Shown piece by piece: positions 11,735 to 25,100 of a DNA stretch of 64,000 bases. Under the pieces are notes generated by a model, which had not been told where the DNA came from, searched no databases, and worked only from the letters and a program-made list of their open reading frames with translations. How positions within the stretch are numbered: position 1 is the first letter of the stretch; each line of letters starts with the position of its first letter. The stretch is from Rostratula benghalensis (Eukaryota > Chordata > Aves > Charadriiformes > Rostratulidae). The stretch is taken from the NCBI GenBank assembly GCA_013399305.1, contig VXAI01000068.1, forward strand, positions 3,708,500 through 3,772,499, in the 5' to 3' direction. Position numbers and translations under genes: made by a program.

Positions 11735-14700
11735 GGTATGGAATATTCCATTGGCTCTTCTGCCTGGGTTTCTTCTCTGCTTCTACGAGGAGCTCAAAAA
11801 AGTCCTTGAAAATTATAAAAATCGCTTGGCAACACCCGAAACAATATATATTACTGACATTCCTTTCATACAAATCTGAACAACCACTAGAAAGAAAATT
11901 TAACTCTGTCCCAGCTGAAATCAGGACTCAATACGTGCCATAAAGCATGTTTTTCTCTATTCTGTTTTTTTCAAGATAGTTGCAAAGAATAGGAATAGTC
12001 AATGGCACTTTTATCTTGTTAGGTTTGGATTTTAAGGTACTGAACATTGTAACTTTTTAATGCATGTGCTCAACTTGCATGAAACTGATTTTTATTTAAT
12101 ATGGTTACTTTAGGCTACTTTTAAAGTAGAAAGGTTTTTTTTAAAGCACATAGTAATTGACAGACATCTTTACCTTGAGTTTCTTGAAAAGCACTGATTA
12201 TTATGGTGCTTTTACTAAGCGTGTGCTCTCACAATCATGTTTCTGTTGAATGAAGCTCTACAAAGATTAAATACATGTTGCTGGAAGGGAGCCACCTTTT
12301 ACCCTGGCCTCAATACGTTGTAATTTCTTTGTTGTGTGGCATTTTTAAATAAGCAGTTCCCTAAAAAGCTAAAAGCAAAAAATGTTGTGTCAGTATCCTA
12401 GTATCTTTGAATAATAATAGCTTACAACACTATCTAGACCTGTAATTCTTTTTTTGGTATCAAAATATTTTTTCAATTAACAATGACCTTTTTTTTCCGT
12501 ATGCACCTGCTTTTCAGTTTCTGAATGGTGATATTTAGCACTTAATGCCAAAAAATGTGATTGTTCTCTAAAGAATAGAAAAAAATATTGAAGGAATTAA
12601 AATCAAGCTCTTTGAAGGGAGTGGCTGTAACAAATGAATTTCAGTAGCTCTATTGAGAACAGTAGCAGAAATTGTTCTCACTAATGAGAGAACATTATTC
12701 TCTCTGCCCCATGTGCTGCCCTATACGTGAAAATGATGAAGTTGAGATTAAACATAAAAAAAATGTGGCCACGCCAGAGACACTAGTAAAAGCCACAGGA
12801 GTTCAGAATGTGTGTGTGTTATTCAAGAAAGAATCTTTCTTCCTGAAAAGCAAGGCGTTTCCACGCAGATCAGCATCAGATAAGGGAGAGCTACTGAACC
12901 AAACCAAAGAATAAGTAGAATAATATGGGAACGCTCACAGCCTGTGCCCTGCTTCCTGCTGTACCTGACAAGGTAAGCAGTTTTTCCAAGAAATATGTTA
13001 AATCTTTAAAAGGTTCTGTGAAATAATTCTAAGAGAATTGCGCTGCAGAAAATGCTACTTGCCCACATGCAGGGAATATGAGGCAAACTCTTTATTTGGT
13101 AGCTAGTGAGGGATTGCAAATTTAGAGTAGTCTGGGCTTAGATGACAGTGCATCCACACAGAATTAAGTGTAAATTTAAAACCCAAGGATAAAATATTTG
13201 AAACTGGGGTTTCTTTTATTTTACAACTCCGTTAATAGATTTGAGGCATATGTAAATTTTGCCTCACAGTGGTTTCATAGCAGCACATCTCCAGGGAATT
13301 CAAGTGTTACTTCATTGTTTGTTGTAGCAGTAAACTTAGACTGAAATATTCTGCATCTACAGGCTCATGCTTGCCCGCTGTTGATATGATAGTGAGCCTT
13401 ACCAGGTTGGACTGGTACTTTTTGATTATCAAGCTGTGTGAAGAAGTGAAAAATTCAACAAAGAGTCCTATATTCCATCATGTAATTGAAACCCTAGGTA
13501 TGCAGGAATTGTCTTTCTCCAACAGCTCAAGAGTGAATAGTATAGGTTCTTCTGTTGGAAACTGTGATGTCACCTTAGGAGTTGTGAAGAAAAGCACGAT
13601 GTCATGAATGCTGATTTCTTCAAGCGGCCCGTGTTTATGGAAATGACCAAAGTCTTACGTTTGTGCAAACAAACTGACTCCTGTTTCTTTCCTCCCTGGA
13701 AGCTTACGTTACATCTAACTCATACCTAAATATAAAACCTCCTTCCTTAGCTATTGGAAAGTCTCTTTTTTAGTTTGTTCAGGTGTATGTACCTAAAATG
13801 CAGCAGGTGGAAATCCTTGTTAGTTGTGTGGATCTGCAGGGCAAGTGCAAGCAGGTGAAAGAGATGAGAGAGGTCAGCCCTTATAGCTCGTACGACTCTG
13901 TGAGAAGCTTGAATCTGTTCCTCAAAGCATAAGACATGCTACACACTTGCCTGTTGAGAACTGCTGGGCTGACAGCCTCACTCCATCATATTTAACGTGG
14001 CAGGAATAAGTGCGGAAAACGCTTAGGTGAGTACCCTGTTCAGATGCAGGATTAGTGATGTGTTTCATGGTAGGTGATTCTCCCAGAGGTTATTTTTTTT
14101 TTTCAGGCTTACTCTTTACAATGGAAATCTTTTAAGTATGATTTTGCAGGGGAGGTAATAGTGTTTTGTGACAGAAGCAAACAAGTTGATTAAATGGCTA
14201 AAGTAAAACTCTTCGTGCAGCAGTACATTTTTAATTCAGAAATCCACTTATGCTCCAGGTGGCCGTGTAGAGATTTTGGATTTTGCAGGCTCAGATCAGC
14301 CATCTCGTTTATGTGTTGGAGTTGCAGGATGTTGGTCATATCTGGTGAAGAAATTACTGTAAATCAGATTCCAAAAATGTATTTGTATTGTTTATCTCAC
14401 TTTTCCCCAGCACACAAAGTGGGGGGAGGTAGCTGTAATCTTTGTTTCCTAATGATCTGAGAACAAAGAAGAATCCCCTCCTTATTCAACCAGAAACCAG
14501 GCAGACTGAATGCACATATAGTGCTATTAACACCAGTTATATGATTACATCCAAACCAGTAGATACCTGCACAATTGTTGATTTCCAAAAAAAAAGACAA
14601 ATTCTTTTTTTTTGTTTTCTTCCTGCAGGATAATTTTAGGGAAAATATGTAATACTAAGAAGCATGGAGAGTGGAAAAAAAATCAGTATTAACTAACACA

Positions 14701-15940
14701 GTTATTTTTGCAGCAACTATAATGGGCAGAAGCTCGTAGGGATACCTGCAAAACCAGACCTTCTGTAAAAGCCTTGCAGCCTACATTTTGATGAAGGTCA
14801 GAAGTGATTCATCTCAGGAGCACTAAGAAGTAAGACACATGGTTACATAGGCAGTTGGGGTTAGGGAGGAGAATGCCAGGCTGTGCAAAAAAAATGACAG
14901 TGCATGTTAATTCTACATTTGTGAATTACATCAATCTGAGCATATTTAGAAATGTGGCAGGTTGTACAGCTTCTGAACGTGCTACTGACTTCTCTGAAGA
15001 AGTGCAGCTTCCCTTGTTAGGAGCAGGTCTTATGTGATGTGAGGTGCAGCACGTGTCTCGTAGAGCATCCCCTTGTGTCCTGTTTTTATAATTAGTATTT
15101 CATCTCACTGTGGACAGACTGATGAAGGACTTCTGGGCGAGTATTTTTCTATTTCCTCTGAAAGGCTGATCATTATTGCATAAGAAATTTGTTATAACCC
15201 ACTCATAAGTCAGAGTCCTACAAAGGTGTTTGATGCTTTTGTCCTGATACCTCAGACTTGAAAATTGTAGGATTTGGTCCAGACTAAAACCTTTACTGAA
15301 ACCTAAACAGAACTTAGTTCTAGATGCTCAAAACATGATGATTGTCTTGCATGAGCAGTTAGCATTACAAAAGCCATTAAATAAATATATTGTATTTGTT
15401 TAAGAAAATAGAATTACATATTACATGGTATTATGACATATGTATGTGATATGTAATATAAAATATTGTGTAGTATAACATATATATGAGTTAATGGGGT
15501 AACTTAAAATCACATCACTGGTGCTCCAAGACAAATGACTGTAATTAGAAGATGGGAAAGCAGTGGGTTCTATCCTTTGCCGCCTAGATGTAGACTTGAC
15601 GGTTTAATTCCCAGTGAAGCTAGTGGGTGTCCTGCCTCTCTTCAAAGCATAGATGTGATAGAAGGGTGAGCATCAGCTTTGGAATTATGGCCTTTTCATA
15701 TGATAAATATTTAAAAAGTGTGTGCAAAGTGTGTGCCAGCTGAAAAAAAAATAACTTTTTTTTAGAGGGATCATGAAGGTAGGCATGTAGTAGTAATAGT
15801 AGTCTGATCTTCCTGAATTACAAAACTAGTTAAGTTCCCTTGTTTCTGAGAAATTCTGTTTCATTCTGAGCCTGAGAATGTTGTTATTTATACAGTAGCT
15901 GTATTAAAATCAGTAGGACTTCTGCCATTTTACATGAGGC

Positions 15941-15964
15941 ATTTACATTTTACATTTTACATTT
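15941..15964. repeat. Short tandem repeat, ATTTTAC units
   Basis: ATTTAC, ATTTTAC, ATTTTAC and ATTT follow one another, about three and a half units of a 7-mer. It is a simple-sequence repeat of no evident function. Confidence 0.85.
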
Positions 15965-18204
15965 ATGCTTTCACCATAAATCTAATTTTGCGCTCTTAAA
16001 GTGTTGCTCAGTCTAATTACCACTTGCCTCGAGAACTCCTATGACAGCAAGATCAAAAGGTTCATTATATGTTCTGAGAAAATCTTTGTTCTATCCATAT
16101 TGTGTCTCCATTTTAATGTAATCAAGGAAACACTTATCTTGCAGAGAAGGAAAACAATATAAATGTTGTTTGTTACTGTACTTGAGGCATTATTCTATCA
16201 TCTTTTGTTTTTCATGAATTGAGCACATTGTCTGTAATTTTTTTTTTTCTTAAGAGGAAAACTGTGTTACTAACTTTATTGTTTTGCTTTCCATAGATTC
16301 TTTTGTGTTGGTGGTTCAGAAAATGAATTAAAGATGTACATCTATGAAATGGCTATGTTTTTAACATGTCTTTCTCAACACATCTCTGTCATTACGCAGT
16401 TTCATTGTGTATTGAAAACACAATGTATCTGGTTTTCTTCTGTTTTCTTTTCCTAAGAAGTTACAGTTAATTCACAACTCACTTTTGTAAACAAATTCTT
16501 TAAAGCATTCTTCCCAGCTTACACTTGCTTGTGCTTGTCTATGGGGATAGCATTGTGTTCCTGTTTTTTTTAGGCTACTGCACTTTACTGGAAAATAGAA
16601 GCAGGAGCATTGAAATGCACTGCGAATATTGTAATATAATCCATTGTCTGGACAGAACTGTCAGGTGGTGGAACATAAAGCTGGTCTTAGCACAAATGGG
16701 TACTCAGATTTGCAGTTCTGCCTGAAGATCAGCCCCAAGCCCAATTCCATATGCAGATGTAGGCTGGTATCTGAAACCAATGGAAAGCTTCCTGAATGGT
16801 CTCCATTTAAAATAGAATGAGGCTGTGGGTTTTTTCCAAAGCTGCTGTTTGAATGACGTGCAGCAGCAGCTGTGAACTCAAATTGTCTCTTTCCTTACTG
16901 TCCTGTCCCTACTGCTTTTGGCACACATTCTCTTCAGTGACAGACAAGTTCTAAGAATCTTTCTGAGACACCAATACCTCTTAATTTGTCTCTACTTTAT
17001 TCATTTTGTTGTCTGAGCTATTAAACTATTGCTCCAGACACCTCAGTGCAAGAGGCTTTTCTAGCATAGTCAATGAAAGGATGAATTATTTTCATGTTAA
17101 ATGCTCTTCTGACTTTCTTGGTGTTTCCCTGATGGGCCTCTTGCTGCTTTTGTGGGGATAAACAAATTTATGTTACCTCTTTTGACTCTGCTGCCACCGA
17201 TGCATCTGGTGAAGCACATTTGTAAATGATACATGTAAACTTTAGTGGCAGCATCACAGAAGTTTATCACCGAAGCATATGCTTTGGATTGTGTGAGAAG
17301 GAATCACACTTACCCTAGAGTTTTGGGAGTGGGTTTGGGCAACTTACTCTCTTCTATGTGTAGAGTAAGGCAGAAGAAATAGTTGAGAAATGGCAATTGA
17401 GATGGGGAGAGTAAACAGGAAAGTGAGGCAAGTTTTGATGTGTTTGTTACATTTGTGTTTCCCCTGTGCATAATGTTGTTATGCTCTGGCACTAAGAAGA
17501 AAAACCTTTTACAGGGTCAGTCTTTTACTTTATTCTTTAAAAATCCAGACAGAATCCAGTCTGCCCTGTTGGAACCAATGAATGTCTAACTCTCAGGTGA
17601 ACAAAGACAGCGGAATTCTGAAAGCCTGCTAGTGTTTTCTGTATGTCAGACTAATTCAGATTGATATTGAATGTTGCAGTGATGAGCAGAGACACAAAAC
17701 TCATAAACATCTGAATTAAGTAGTTAGAGAAAAATGCCATAAGTAATATCTCTGGCTTAAAAAATGAGATTCAGGACATGTAGGCTCTGTTCTTAAGCTT
17801 AATGTTGATTTTATTTATTTAATTACTAAAATAATCACTGTTACAAAATACCAGGTGCTGTAATATTGGTGATGATGGGCTATCATGTTGCTTCATCCAT
17901 CATTAGTCCTTGGAGTCTGACTTCTAAAAATGAAGAGTTGTCAGTATTTAAGTCTGCATAAACCTGGTTTGCTAAAGGTTGTAGTCCTAAAAGATCTGAA
18001 TTAACAGGAAGGTCATTTCACAATGGTTGTGAAGGTCAGTCTCATTGTTTTAATTACATTAACTTTTCTGTCTTTATATCTGGTACTGTATCTGCTCCCT
18101 TATTTTATTTTGGCAATGACAGATCTATAACTTATATTTTGGATAAATAATTATTACTATGCAGAATTGAAGAAAAGATCAGACAGTCCTGACTCTTTGA
18201 TCAT

Positions 18205-18260
18205 GCTCTGTCCATGATGATGCAAATAATTTCCATTCATTGTCATTAACATTAAGCTTC
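18205..18260. promoter_or_regulatory. Candidate regulatory patch with perfect POU octamer
   Basis: ATGCAAAT at 18220-18227 is an exact octamer motif. It is followed within 30 bp by CATTCATTGTCATTAACATT, which has a SOX-like ATTGT core and TAAT/ATTA cores. The combination is seen in neural enhancers. A single octamer occurs by chance about once per tens of kilobases, so this is only suggestive. Confidence 0.2.
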
Positions 18261-21200
18261 TGAATTTATTCCAAGTTTTCTCAGCCCTTACTCCAGCCAT
18301 ATGTCAGGAGGAAATAGAAGGAGCTTTTGATTAACATGCAGATGACTCCTCTTTTGTTTTATTGATAGTTTCTACGATCACTCGCCCTCATCACCTTTGC
18401 ATAGGCCCAATATCTTGCTCTTCCTTGGAAACTGCAAAATCAATTTAGTTCAAAGTTGCATCTAGTGCTGTGCTGTCCAGAGGTGGAACACTTGTTCGGC
18501 ATGGAATATGCAATGAATGTTTCATTTCATCCTCTTCAATTTTATGCAGATTTTTTTTTTCCCCCTAAAGACTCCAATGTGACTGTGGTAGCGTGAAGGA
18601 TGCTGACATCAGATAGCCAAGGAACCTCTGTTGTTGGGATTTCAAACTGACTTTTGTTTCTCAGATCAATGACAAAAGAACCACTCTCTGGGATGTTCTG
18701 GTGCAGGGATTTTTCAGTGCATTGTGCTGTGTTGGGTTCATTTTGGATACAATGATTAAATATTCGTTGATCCTGAGTGCTGCACTGTTTATAATAGGCA
18801 AAGTACTTGACTAAATGACTTGACTAAATTTGACTCCCAAAATGGATGTCAAAAGCCTGTAATATATTCTCTGCAATCTACTATAATTTCAGCAGGGATT
18901 CTAATACCAGTTATTTGATCATCTGTAGTAAGAACTTAGTAAGCATGGGTAAGAAGGAATCTTTTAGAGATTTTAAAGAGATGGAGAAGGATACTGAAAG
19001 TGAAACCGAGAGCCTATTTCTTTCCACATTTCAGACAAGTGACATAAAATGCTGTTGAGCTGAAAGAGAAACAAGAGGAAAACAATTAATTAAAAAAAAA
19101 TATAAATTCTTCATGATTATGGCTCTGAAAAAGCACTCTGTTCTCTTTTCTAGTTTCCCTAAATCCTGGTTAGCTAAGTGCCTGCATGCTGGAACGGAAA
19201 GTGGTTAGTAAGAAGCTTTTATGTAATTTAATAAAAATGACAGCAATATAGTGCTGAAGGAGAAAAAACTTCTCAGGTTTCTTTTTGATGCCATTTTTGA
19301 TTACAGCACTATTGTACAGTGTTACCACACTGTAATTACAGGTATGGGAAATACTCTTGTACGTGCAAACACAGTCCTTTCATACAGTTGAAATTTTGTT
19401 CTAAAATGGTTTCTGTTTTGTAAAGCTCTTAAATACCTGTTCTGTTTTCAGGCTAAAAGTTTCTAAGGTGAGCTGGTTGACTTGCAGCCTAGTTCCTACT
19501 AAATTTAGTTGTTTGCAAGATGAATGGTGACATCTAGTCATAAGGACTTAAAATTTATTTTTAATGCTGCTGATAGGTGAATGCTTAGTAGCTGCAATTC
19601 TTAGTTCCTTTCAGTCAGCTGTTTCTATAAATTTTTGGGGATGCGTGTTCTGCAAATTGATGACAAGTGTCATCACAAGGGTTCTTCACCTAGGCAAGCT
19701 TGTGCCAGATGCCTGCAAAATAGCCTTTTTTTTTTTCTTTTTTCTTTTTAAGTTTTAGTGTTAAAGTATCATAGTATGGTATGTCAAGGAGTTGTAGAAG
19801 GGGGAAGAAAAGGATCATTTTAGAGGCTTATGTTAAAGGCACTGAGATTAATTGCTTTAGCTTTGTGCTTTCTACTCAAATGAAAGAAAGAAGCTCTTCC
19901 AACCTGTGATCTGGGGTGCTTTGAGCTGGCTGCTTCAGGGGCGCATTTCTCTTTCGCTTCAGATGAAGTCTTGGTATTTAAACCCTGATATACTAAAAAC
20001 ACCATTTTAGATACACTCCTAAATCCTTCAGTGTGTCTGAGGTTCATAACCTTAAGCCTTTAGGTTTTCCAATTTGATGTTAGGAAAAGAAGACATCACA
20101 AATTTGAGTTAGTGTGCTGCGGAGGGATGCTTTGTGCCTGATTTGAATGGAATATGACCAGAGATGAGGGAGTCTGTGAGAGGTAAGGTAAATACAAAAA
20201 AATCTACTTTCTGCTTCTCAACGCCCCACTTACAATGTTAATGAACCAGAATCCCAAGGATGAACTGTGAGAGGAAGTTGCAACACCAAAGAATAATGTC
20301 TGACAGCCTTCAGTAATTCTCTACTGCTGCAAAGATTCTTATGGCAAAATAAGGTGTGCACCCCAATCATCCTAGTCCCAGATTATTTTTCTTGGGGTAT
20401 CCATTAATTTGCATGATCTGAGAGTCTATAAACTTTTTTTAAATCTATTTTGATATTTTTACTTTAAACCATTATCCACAAGATTGTTTTAAAGGTTGTG
20501 TGTAAGCCCATATAAGCCGCGTTAAAATCCATAAAAAAAGTAGTGGAGGAAATAGTCTACAGTTTGAAATACCTCTAGAACTTAGGGAATACGCTTCTCA
20601 GTGTCTACTGTACTTTTTATATTTGAGTCCTGAAGAATCTAACGCAGTCAAATATGAACATGCATTTGTAGAATTTGGTGTACAGAAATTATACGACTTA
20701 TGTTCATCAGAATTTTTCTTTATGGCTGCATGGTTGTTTCTTCATTGCTGGAAGAAGAAATGACTGTAACACTAAAAAAAGTGATGGTCCTAAGGCATCA
20801 GTTCAGACTTTACATAGGAGTTTTGGTATTAAAGTGTTTGTTTGGGTCTAAATTATGGACTTGATTATGTTGTGATGTAAGCCTTCAGTTGTGGCTTATG
20901 CTTCAACTGACAGAAGCCTCCTTCAACCTTTCTTAGGATTCAGAAGGATTTATTATCTTTGTATTAATCTAACAACATAAGTAATTTGATTATTTGATTC
21001 AAATTCAATGTTGAAGTCAGCTTGCTGGTTTGACCTAGATTTGATTGCTATGCTGCTTCATTCCTGATTTAATTTACAGTTATTGATAGTAGTTCTTGAG
21101 GTTGTGTTTTTGTTTTGGTTTTTTTTTTCCACTTCTACTGATTTTTCAAAACTGATACTTATACTATTAGGTCATGTTTCTTTCAAGAAAACTGAAGTTT

Positions 21201-21388
21201 CTGAGGGCCTTGTTAAGACCCTGAACTAGTTTTGTTTTATCAGACATATGCTTTCTCATACTTAGTACCAAAATCCTGGAACAAATTCAGTAGCAATTTT
21301 AGACACAATTACACTGAATACAAGTATGTCACAGCTTATAAGTAATGAAGAATTTACATCACCTAGTAATCAGAGAGACTGCACCTAT

Positions 21389-21403
21389 AAAAAAAAAAAA
21401 AAA
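21389..21403. repeat. Poly-A run
   Basis: A15 run with no recognisable retrocopy upstream of it. Confidence 0.8.
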
Positions 21404-21895
21404 TTGTCATCGACTTCTTGGAATCGAAGCTTCATCCACTTATAAATCAATTCGTTTCTATTTAGATGCCTCTTTATTCATACCTACTTGGATTTTTTTT
21501 TCATTGTCTTTTTTCTTCAGTATAAAATTACTGCCAAGAGGAAAACGGATAATACTCCTATATTTATCTGTAGGACAGAAACTTAATGTCAAAAATGAAG
21601 AAAAACTTCAGCCATAACAAATAATTTACATTTTTTATTTATCTAATGAGAACATATCAAGCTGTAGGTCTATATGTAGTACCAAATATAAACTCATTTT
21701 TAAAGTGAAAAAAAAAAAGTTCTGTTTACCCTACTGAAAAAAAAAAATAGTTGTGGAGTGCCCTGGTTCCCTGGTTACTTCCTTCTAGATCTACAGGATT
21801 TTCATCAGTTAATATTCAGAAAAATTACCCTTCATAAGCATCTGTCCTTTCTTTTGTATGTTTTGTTTTGGAGTGGGTTTTTTGTGTTTGGTTTC

Positions 21896-21914
21896 TTTTT
21901 TTTTTTTTTTTTTT
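21896..21914. repeat. Poly-T run
   Basis: T19 run within a longer G/T-rich stretch that starts near 21850. Confidence 0.8.
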
Positions 21915-22170
21915 AACTTGTCACAAAGTAAAAGTGACTTAAACAACTCGCGTTGTGCAATTTTAAGATATATTGCACTTTTTACTAACAACGTTTTTCA
22001 AACAAACTTTTGTTTGTCTTGAGTAAAAATAGTACATTTGCATGAAAATAGTGGCTTTTTTTTTTCTTTTCTAAATCTAGGTTATCTGCCAGAACAAAGA
22101 TATAGAGGAAAAATTCTTCCTGTGCTGTTTTAAATTTTATTCACTGGAATTTTATTCATGTCTTGATTTT

Positions 22171-22187
22171 AAAAAAAAAAAAAAAAA
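22171..22187. repeat. Poly-A run
   Basis: A17 run with no recognisable retrocopy upstream on the + strand. Confidence 0.8.
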
Positions 22188-25100
22188 GGAAAAACAGAAA
22201 CAAATCCCAACACAAATTATTTCAAATTTTACACCCTACAAGTATGTTTCTAGCCCGAATTTGGCATCAACGTACATTGTCATAGCTAAAATTATAAAGT
22301 TTTTTTTTTTTTCCCTGATTCTGACAATGACTGTTTATTTAACAATTACTGGAGAGTCCTATATCAGGATATCTTTGTATATGCCTACTGGGATCCAGAT
22401 AATTTCCTCATCCCACAGGAGGTCTCAGACACTGTAACACTGCATCATTGGCATTGTGACCAAGAAGGAGTGACTGAGAGGGAGTTTACTTGTATTCAAG
22501 GGACTCCAACCACAGGATGGCCTTGGGACTGTTGAATTCCTGCAGAAATTAAGGTAATGCTTACTTTGTGCTCTCCTTGCTAACAATATTACAGCTTGTG
22601 CATGGGAAGTAAAAATAGCTTATCATTGACTGAAACTTTTGCTTTTCCAGTGCTTTACTCAATCACTGAACTAGGAGAGGGATAAAACAAGATAAGGTTG
22701 TCTAGAAATCATGTGTATGTGCTAATTTCTACAGAATAACTGTTGTTCTTCCCCAAGCTGAACCTGTTCTATTGCTGAATATGCTAAGCAGAAAGTTTAC
22801 ATCAGCCTTAGTGGGCAAGAGATTTAGATTAGAGGAGGTGGTGAAATTGCTAAAAGTTTATCACACTACAGTGAAAAGCTTTTTGGGGATTTTCTTTTCT
22901 AACTATGTTGATAAGAACAAGCAGGAGACAGAGAAAGGCAAAAATTACAGCAGAAAAGTTCAAGTTCTCAAAACGTCCAAATGGAAATAACTGGGATGGC
23001 TGAACTGTTTTCAGGTAATGGTTGACAGAAACTGTGTTGGGAACTGCAGATTTGAGGGAGAGGGAAAATTAACTTCCCAGCTACTGATCAACAGTGGCCT
23101 TGAATATGTCTGCATCTCTGGTTGAGGTGATGTATTCAACCTAAGAGGAAAATGTACTTTTATTTTGCTGCTTCTTCCTGCTGTACATGGCTTATCTGAG
23201 TTAATATAGGAATTTGTTTACAAAAGATATTCCAAAGTGTGTCTACTTATCTTTGGAATCATAAGTTGATTGCCACTGAAAGAGATAATAAATGCAAACA
23301 AATTTGGGTCTGTTAACCCAAAAGTGCTTAGACATCTGAATTCCAAATAGTTTTATAGTTTAGGATGCTGTTGCTGCAATGTGTCTGTGTTCATTCCATG
23401 AAGGCAAGATTACACTCAAGAAATGTGATTGTGATGCAGTCCTGCCCTTGAAGGGGGGAAGGAATCTAATAGCCCAGAGTCCCGTTTCTTATATCATGCA
23501 GGTAGCTCTTCTGAGTTGTTTAGTACTCATTGTAATATTGACAATGGATGAAGCATATTCAGGGTCAGAGGGGAAATTCTACAGTCAACTCTGTTCGTAA
23601 ATCCAGAAGCACCTGGCAGAAGAAATCATTTGCTGAATGGTCTTCTGTATTGAGTATTCAGTAATAGAAACCTTCTTCCCTCTGCCCCCCCGCAGAGGGA
23701 GGTTTAGAGGAGTGTCATCCTAGCAAAGTGGCTTTATGTCAATGTGACTTCTTTTCCGTTGCTTGTGCAGTGGCTCTTGGAAGATGTTATGCACTGCCTT
23801 TGCCAGAATGGTCCAGAGTAAATAACAGTCCACTGAAGAAAGAACATTTTATAGTTGAATATTTGAGTGTACGATGATAACATCTCATTAATGTTTCCTG
23901 TTTGACAGACAGTGTTTGGTTTCTACTGTTGATGACAGTGAGTTATAAATACATGATGCTCAATAAATATTGCCAACTCAACCCTAGGCTGGGAAGGCGG
24001 GTTTTTTTGATGCACTGAGAACTTCATGACTATTAGTTTGAATGTCACATGTCCTAACAGCAGTGAGAAAGCAGACTGTGAGGGCATATGGACTGAAAGA
24101 ATTTCAGAAGGCTTTGATGAAATGTTTTGGTCTCGGATTCCTCTCCAGCCTGGTAGTAATTATAGTCTGAGTGCAACAAGCACTTATGATCCAGTAGCAT
24201 TTTATACTACTATATTTCATTATGTGGTTTCATTGAAAGGCAGGCAGCTGAAAATAGAACTTTTGTTGAATTAAAGCAGAAACATCTGAAGAATAATGAA
24301 GATTTTGTTCCCTTAAAGTTTGTTTTTTTTTTTTTTTCTTTTCCCAGCTGTAACAACAATCTAGTGGAAAATACATTTTCTTGATATAGGAATTGTTTCT
24401 TTTATGCTCTTTCACTATTGTGTCTACAGCTATAGGACACTGACTTCAACATAATAATTAAAATTCTTGGAGAAAGCATAGCGGACTCTCTTTTGCATGG
24501 TTAGAATGATTTAAGATACTAGTCATCAAAATGCTAATAAATGTTTAATGCAAAAACGTGAAAAGATGCGTCTGAAGTGATAGAAAGCGGTCCTTCAGCT
24601 GCAGTTTTTTAATTAGTTCCATTGATGTCAATGGTAGTATGTTGATTTATGTCAGCTAAGCTTCATTCTTACATCCAGCAAGCTCTAAAACATTAACCAA
24701 TGGCTTTCAGAGAAAGTAGCTGAGTTTAGAAAAATAGCTTTATAAAGAAAAATAATTGTATTTACCTGTTGTAAAGTAGTACTTCTGTGGATGGTTGTGT
24801 CTTGTATTTGGTTTTATTACCTTTTTTTTTAGCAGAAAAGATATTCTTTACAATTGTTAACTAGTAGCAAAGTAAAATAATTGATTCAAATTGCTTTCTA
24901 ATTGAAGATGATACCTCATTACTTACTATAGTCATACAAAACATTGCCTCATCATTTGATGTTTTAATCAATTGGGAATGTATTTTCTCCTAAATAATCT
25001 TTTCATATCTTTTATGGAAGAAATGGGAAAAAATAGGATCAGATGTCTGTGAATTCCTTTGGCAGTTAACTTTAGATGGAAAGAAACTTTGTTTGGGAGC

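Larger units (their letters stand above)
11211..11930 (-). mobile_element. Solo LTR of an avian endogenous retrovirus, interrupted by a nested insertion
   Basis: The segment begins TGTTGTGGTTTA followed by a CCAGCCAGCAGCTAGGAC block, and ends AAATTTAACTCTGTCCCAGC...GGACTCA. These are the two ends, seen inverted, of an LTR family common in bird genomes; in the sense direction such LTRs open TG..CCTGG(T)TTT and close in TAAACCACAACA-like sequence. TG/CA termini are present. Other recognisable parts are the GGGTTGAGACAAAGAGAGCTTAATG region and GGTATGGAATATTCC. No gag, pol or env sequence flanks it, so it is a solo LTR left by recombination. Removing the 207-bp insert and one duplication leaves about 502 bp. 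I found no convincing short target duplication around the LTR itself. An open frame across it on the minus strand (11376-11873) is incidental. Confidence 0.85.
11931..20000. other. Presumed DPP10 intron
   Basis: About 8 kb without a supportable gene. Short open frames (for example plus 12672-12914 and 14194-14460) have no recognisable homology. A small ATTTTAC tandem repeat lies at 15941-15964 and a POU-octamer-containing patch at 18205-18260, both listed separately. The AT-rich stretch at 15410-15490 is of simple composition. Confidence 0.5.

Noticed and set aside
11376..11873. 165-codon open frame on the minus strand
   Set aside because: It lies wholly inside the LTR and its nested insert. 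It spans two unrelated elements, so it cannot be an original gene, and it is not a retroviral protein.
19768..19830. Weak similarity to a CR1 3' end (ATCATAGTATGG and later GTAGAAGGG)
   Set aside because: Too few matching positions, and no GGTTGGAAGGGACC core or continuation into CR1 sequence.
21389..22187. Poly-A runs considered as tails of processed pseudogenes
   Set aside because: There is no coding-like sequence upstream of either A run and no flanking target-site duplications were seen.
24026..24274. 82-codon frame that contains a TYDPVAF stretch, considered as an upstream DPP10 exon
   Set aside because: The missing DPP10 exon should carry a HDPE(A)-like motif followed by W and Asn at a donor. 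The surrounding residues here do not fit and no donor follows.
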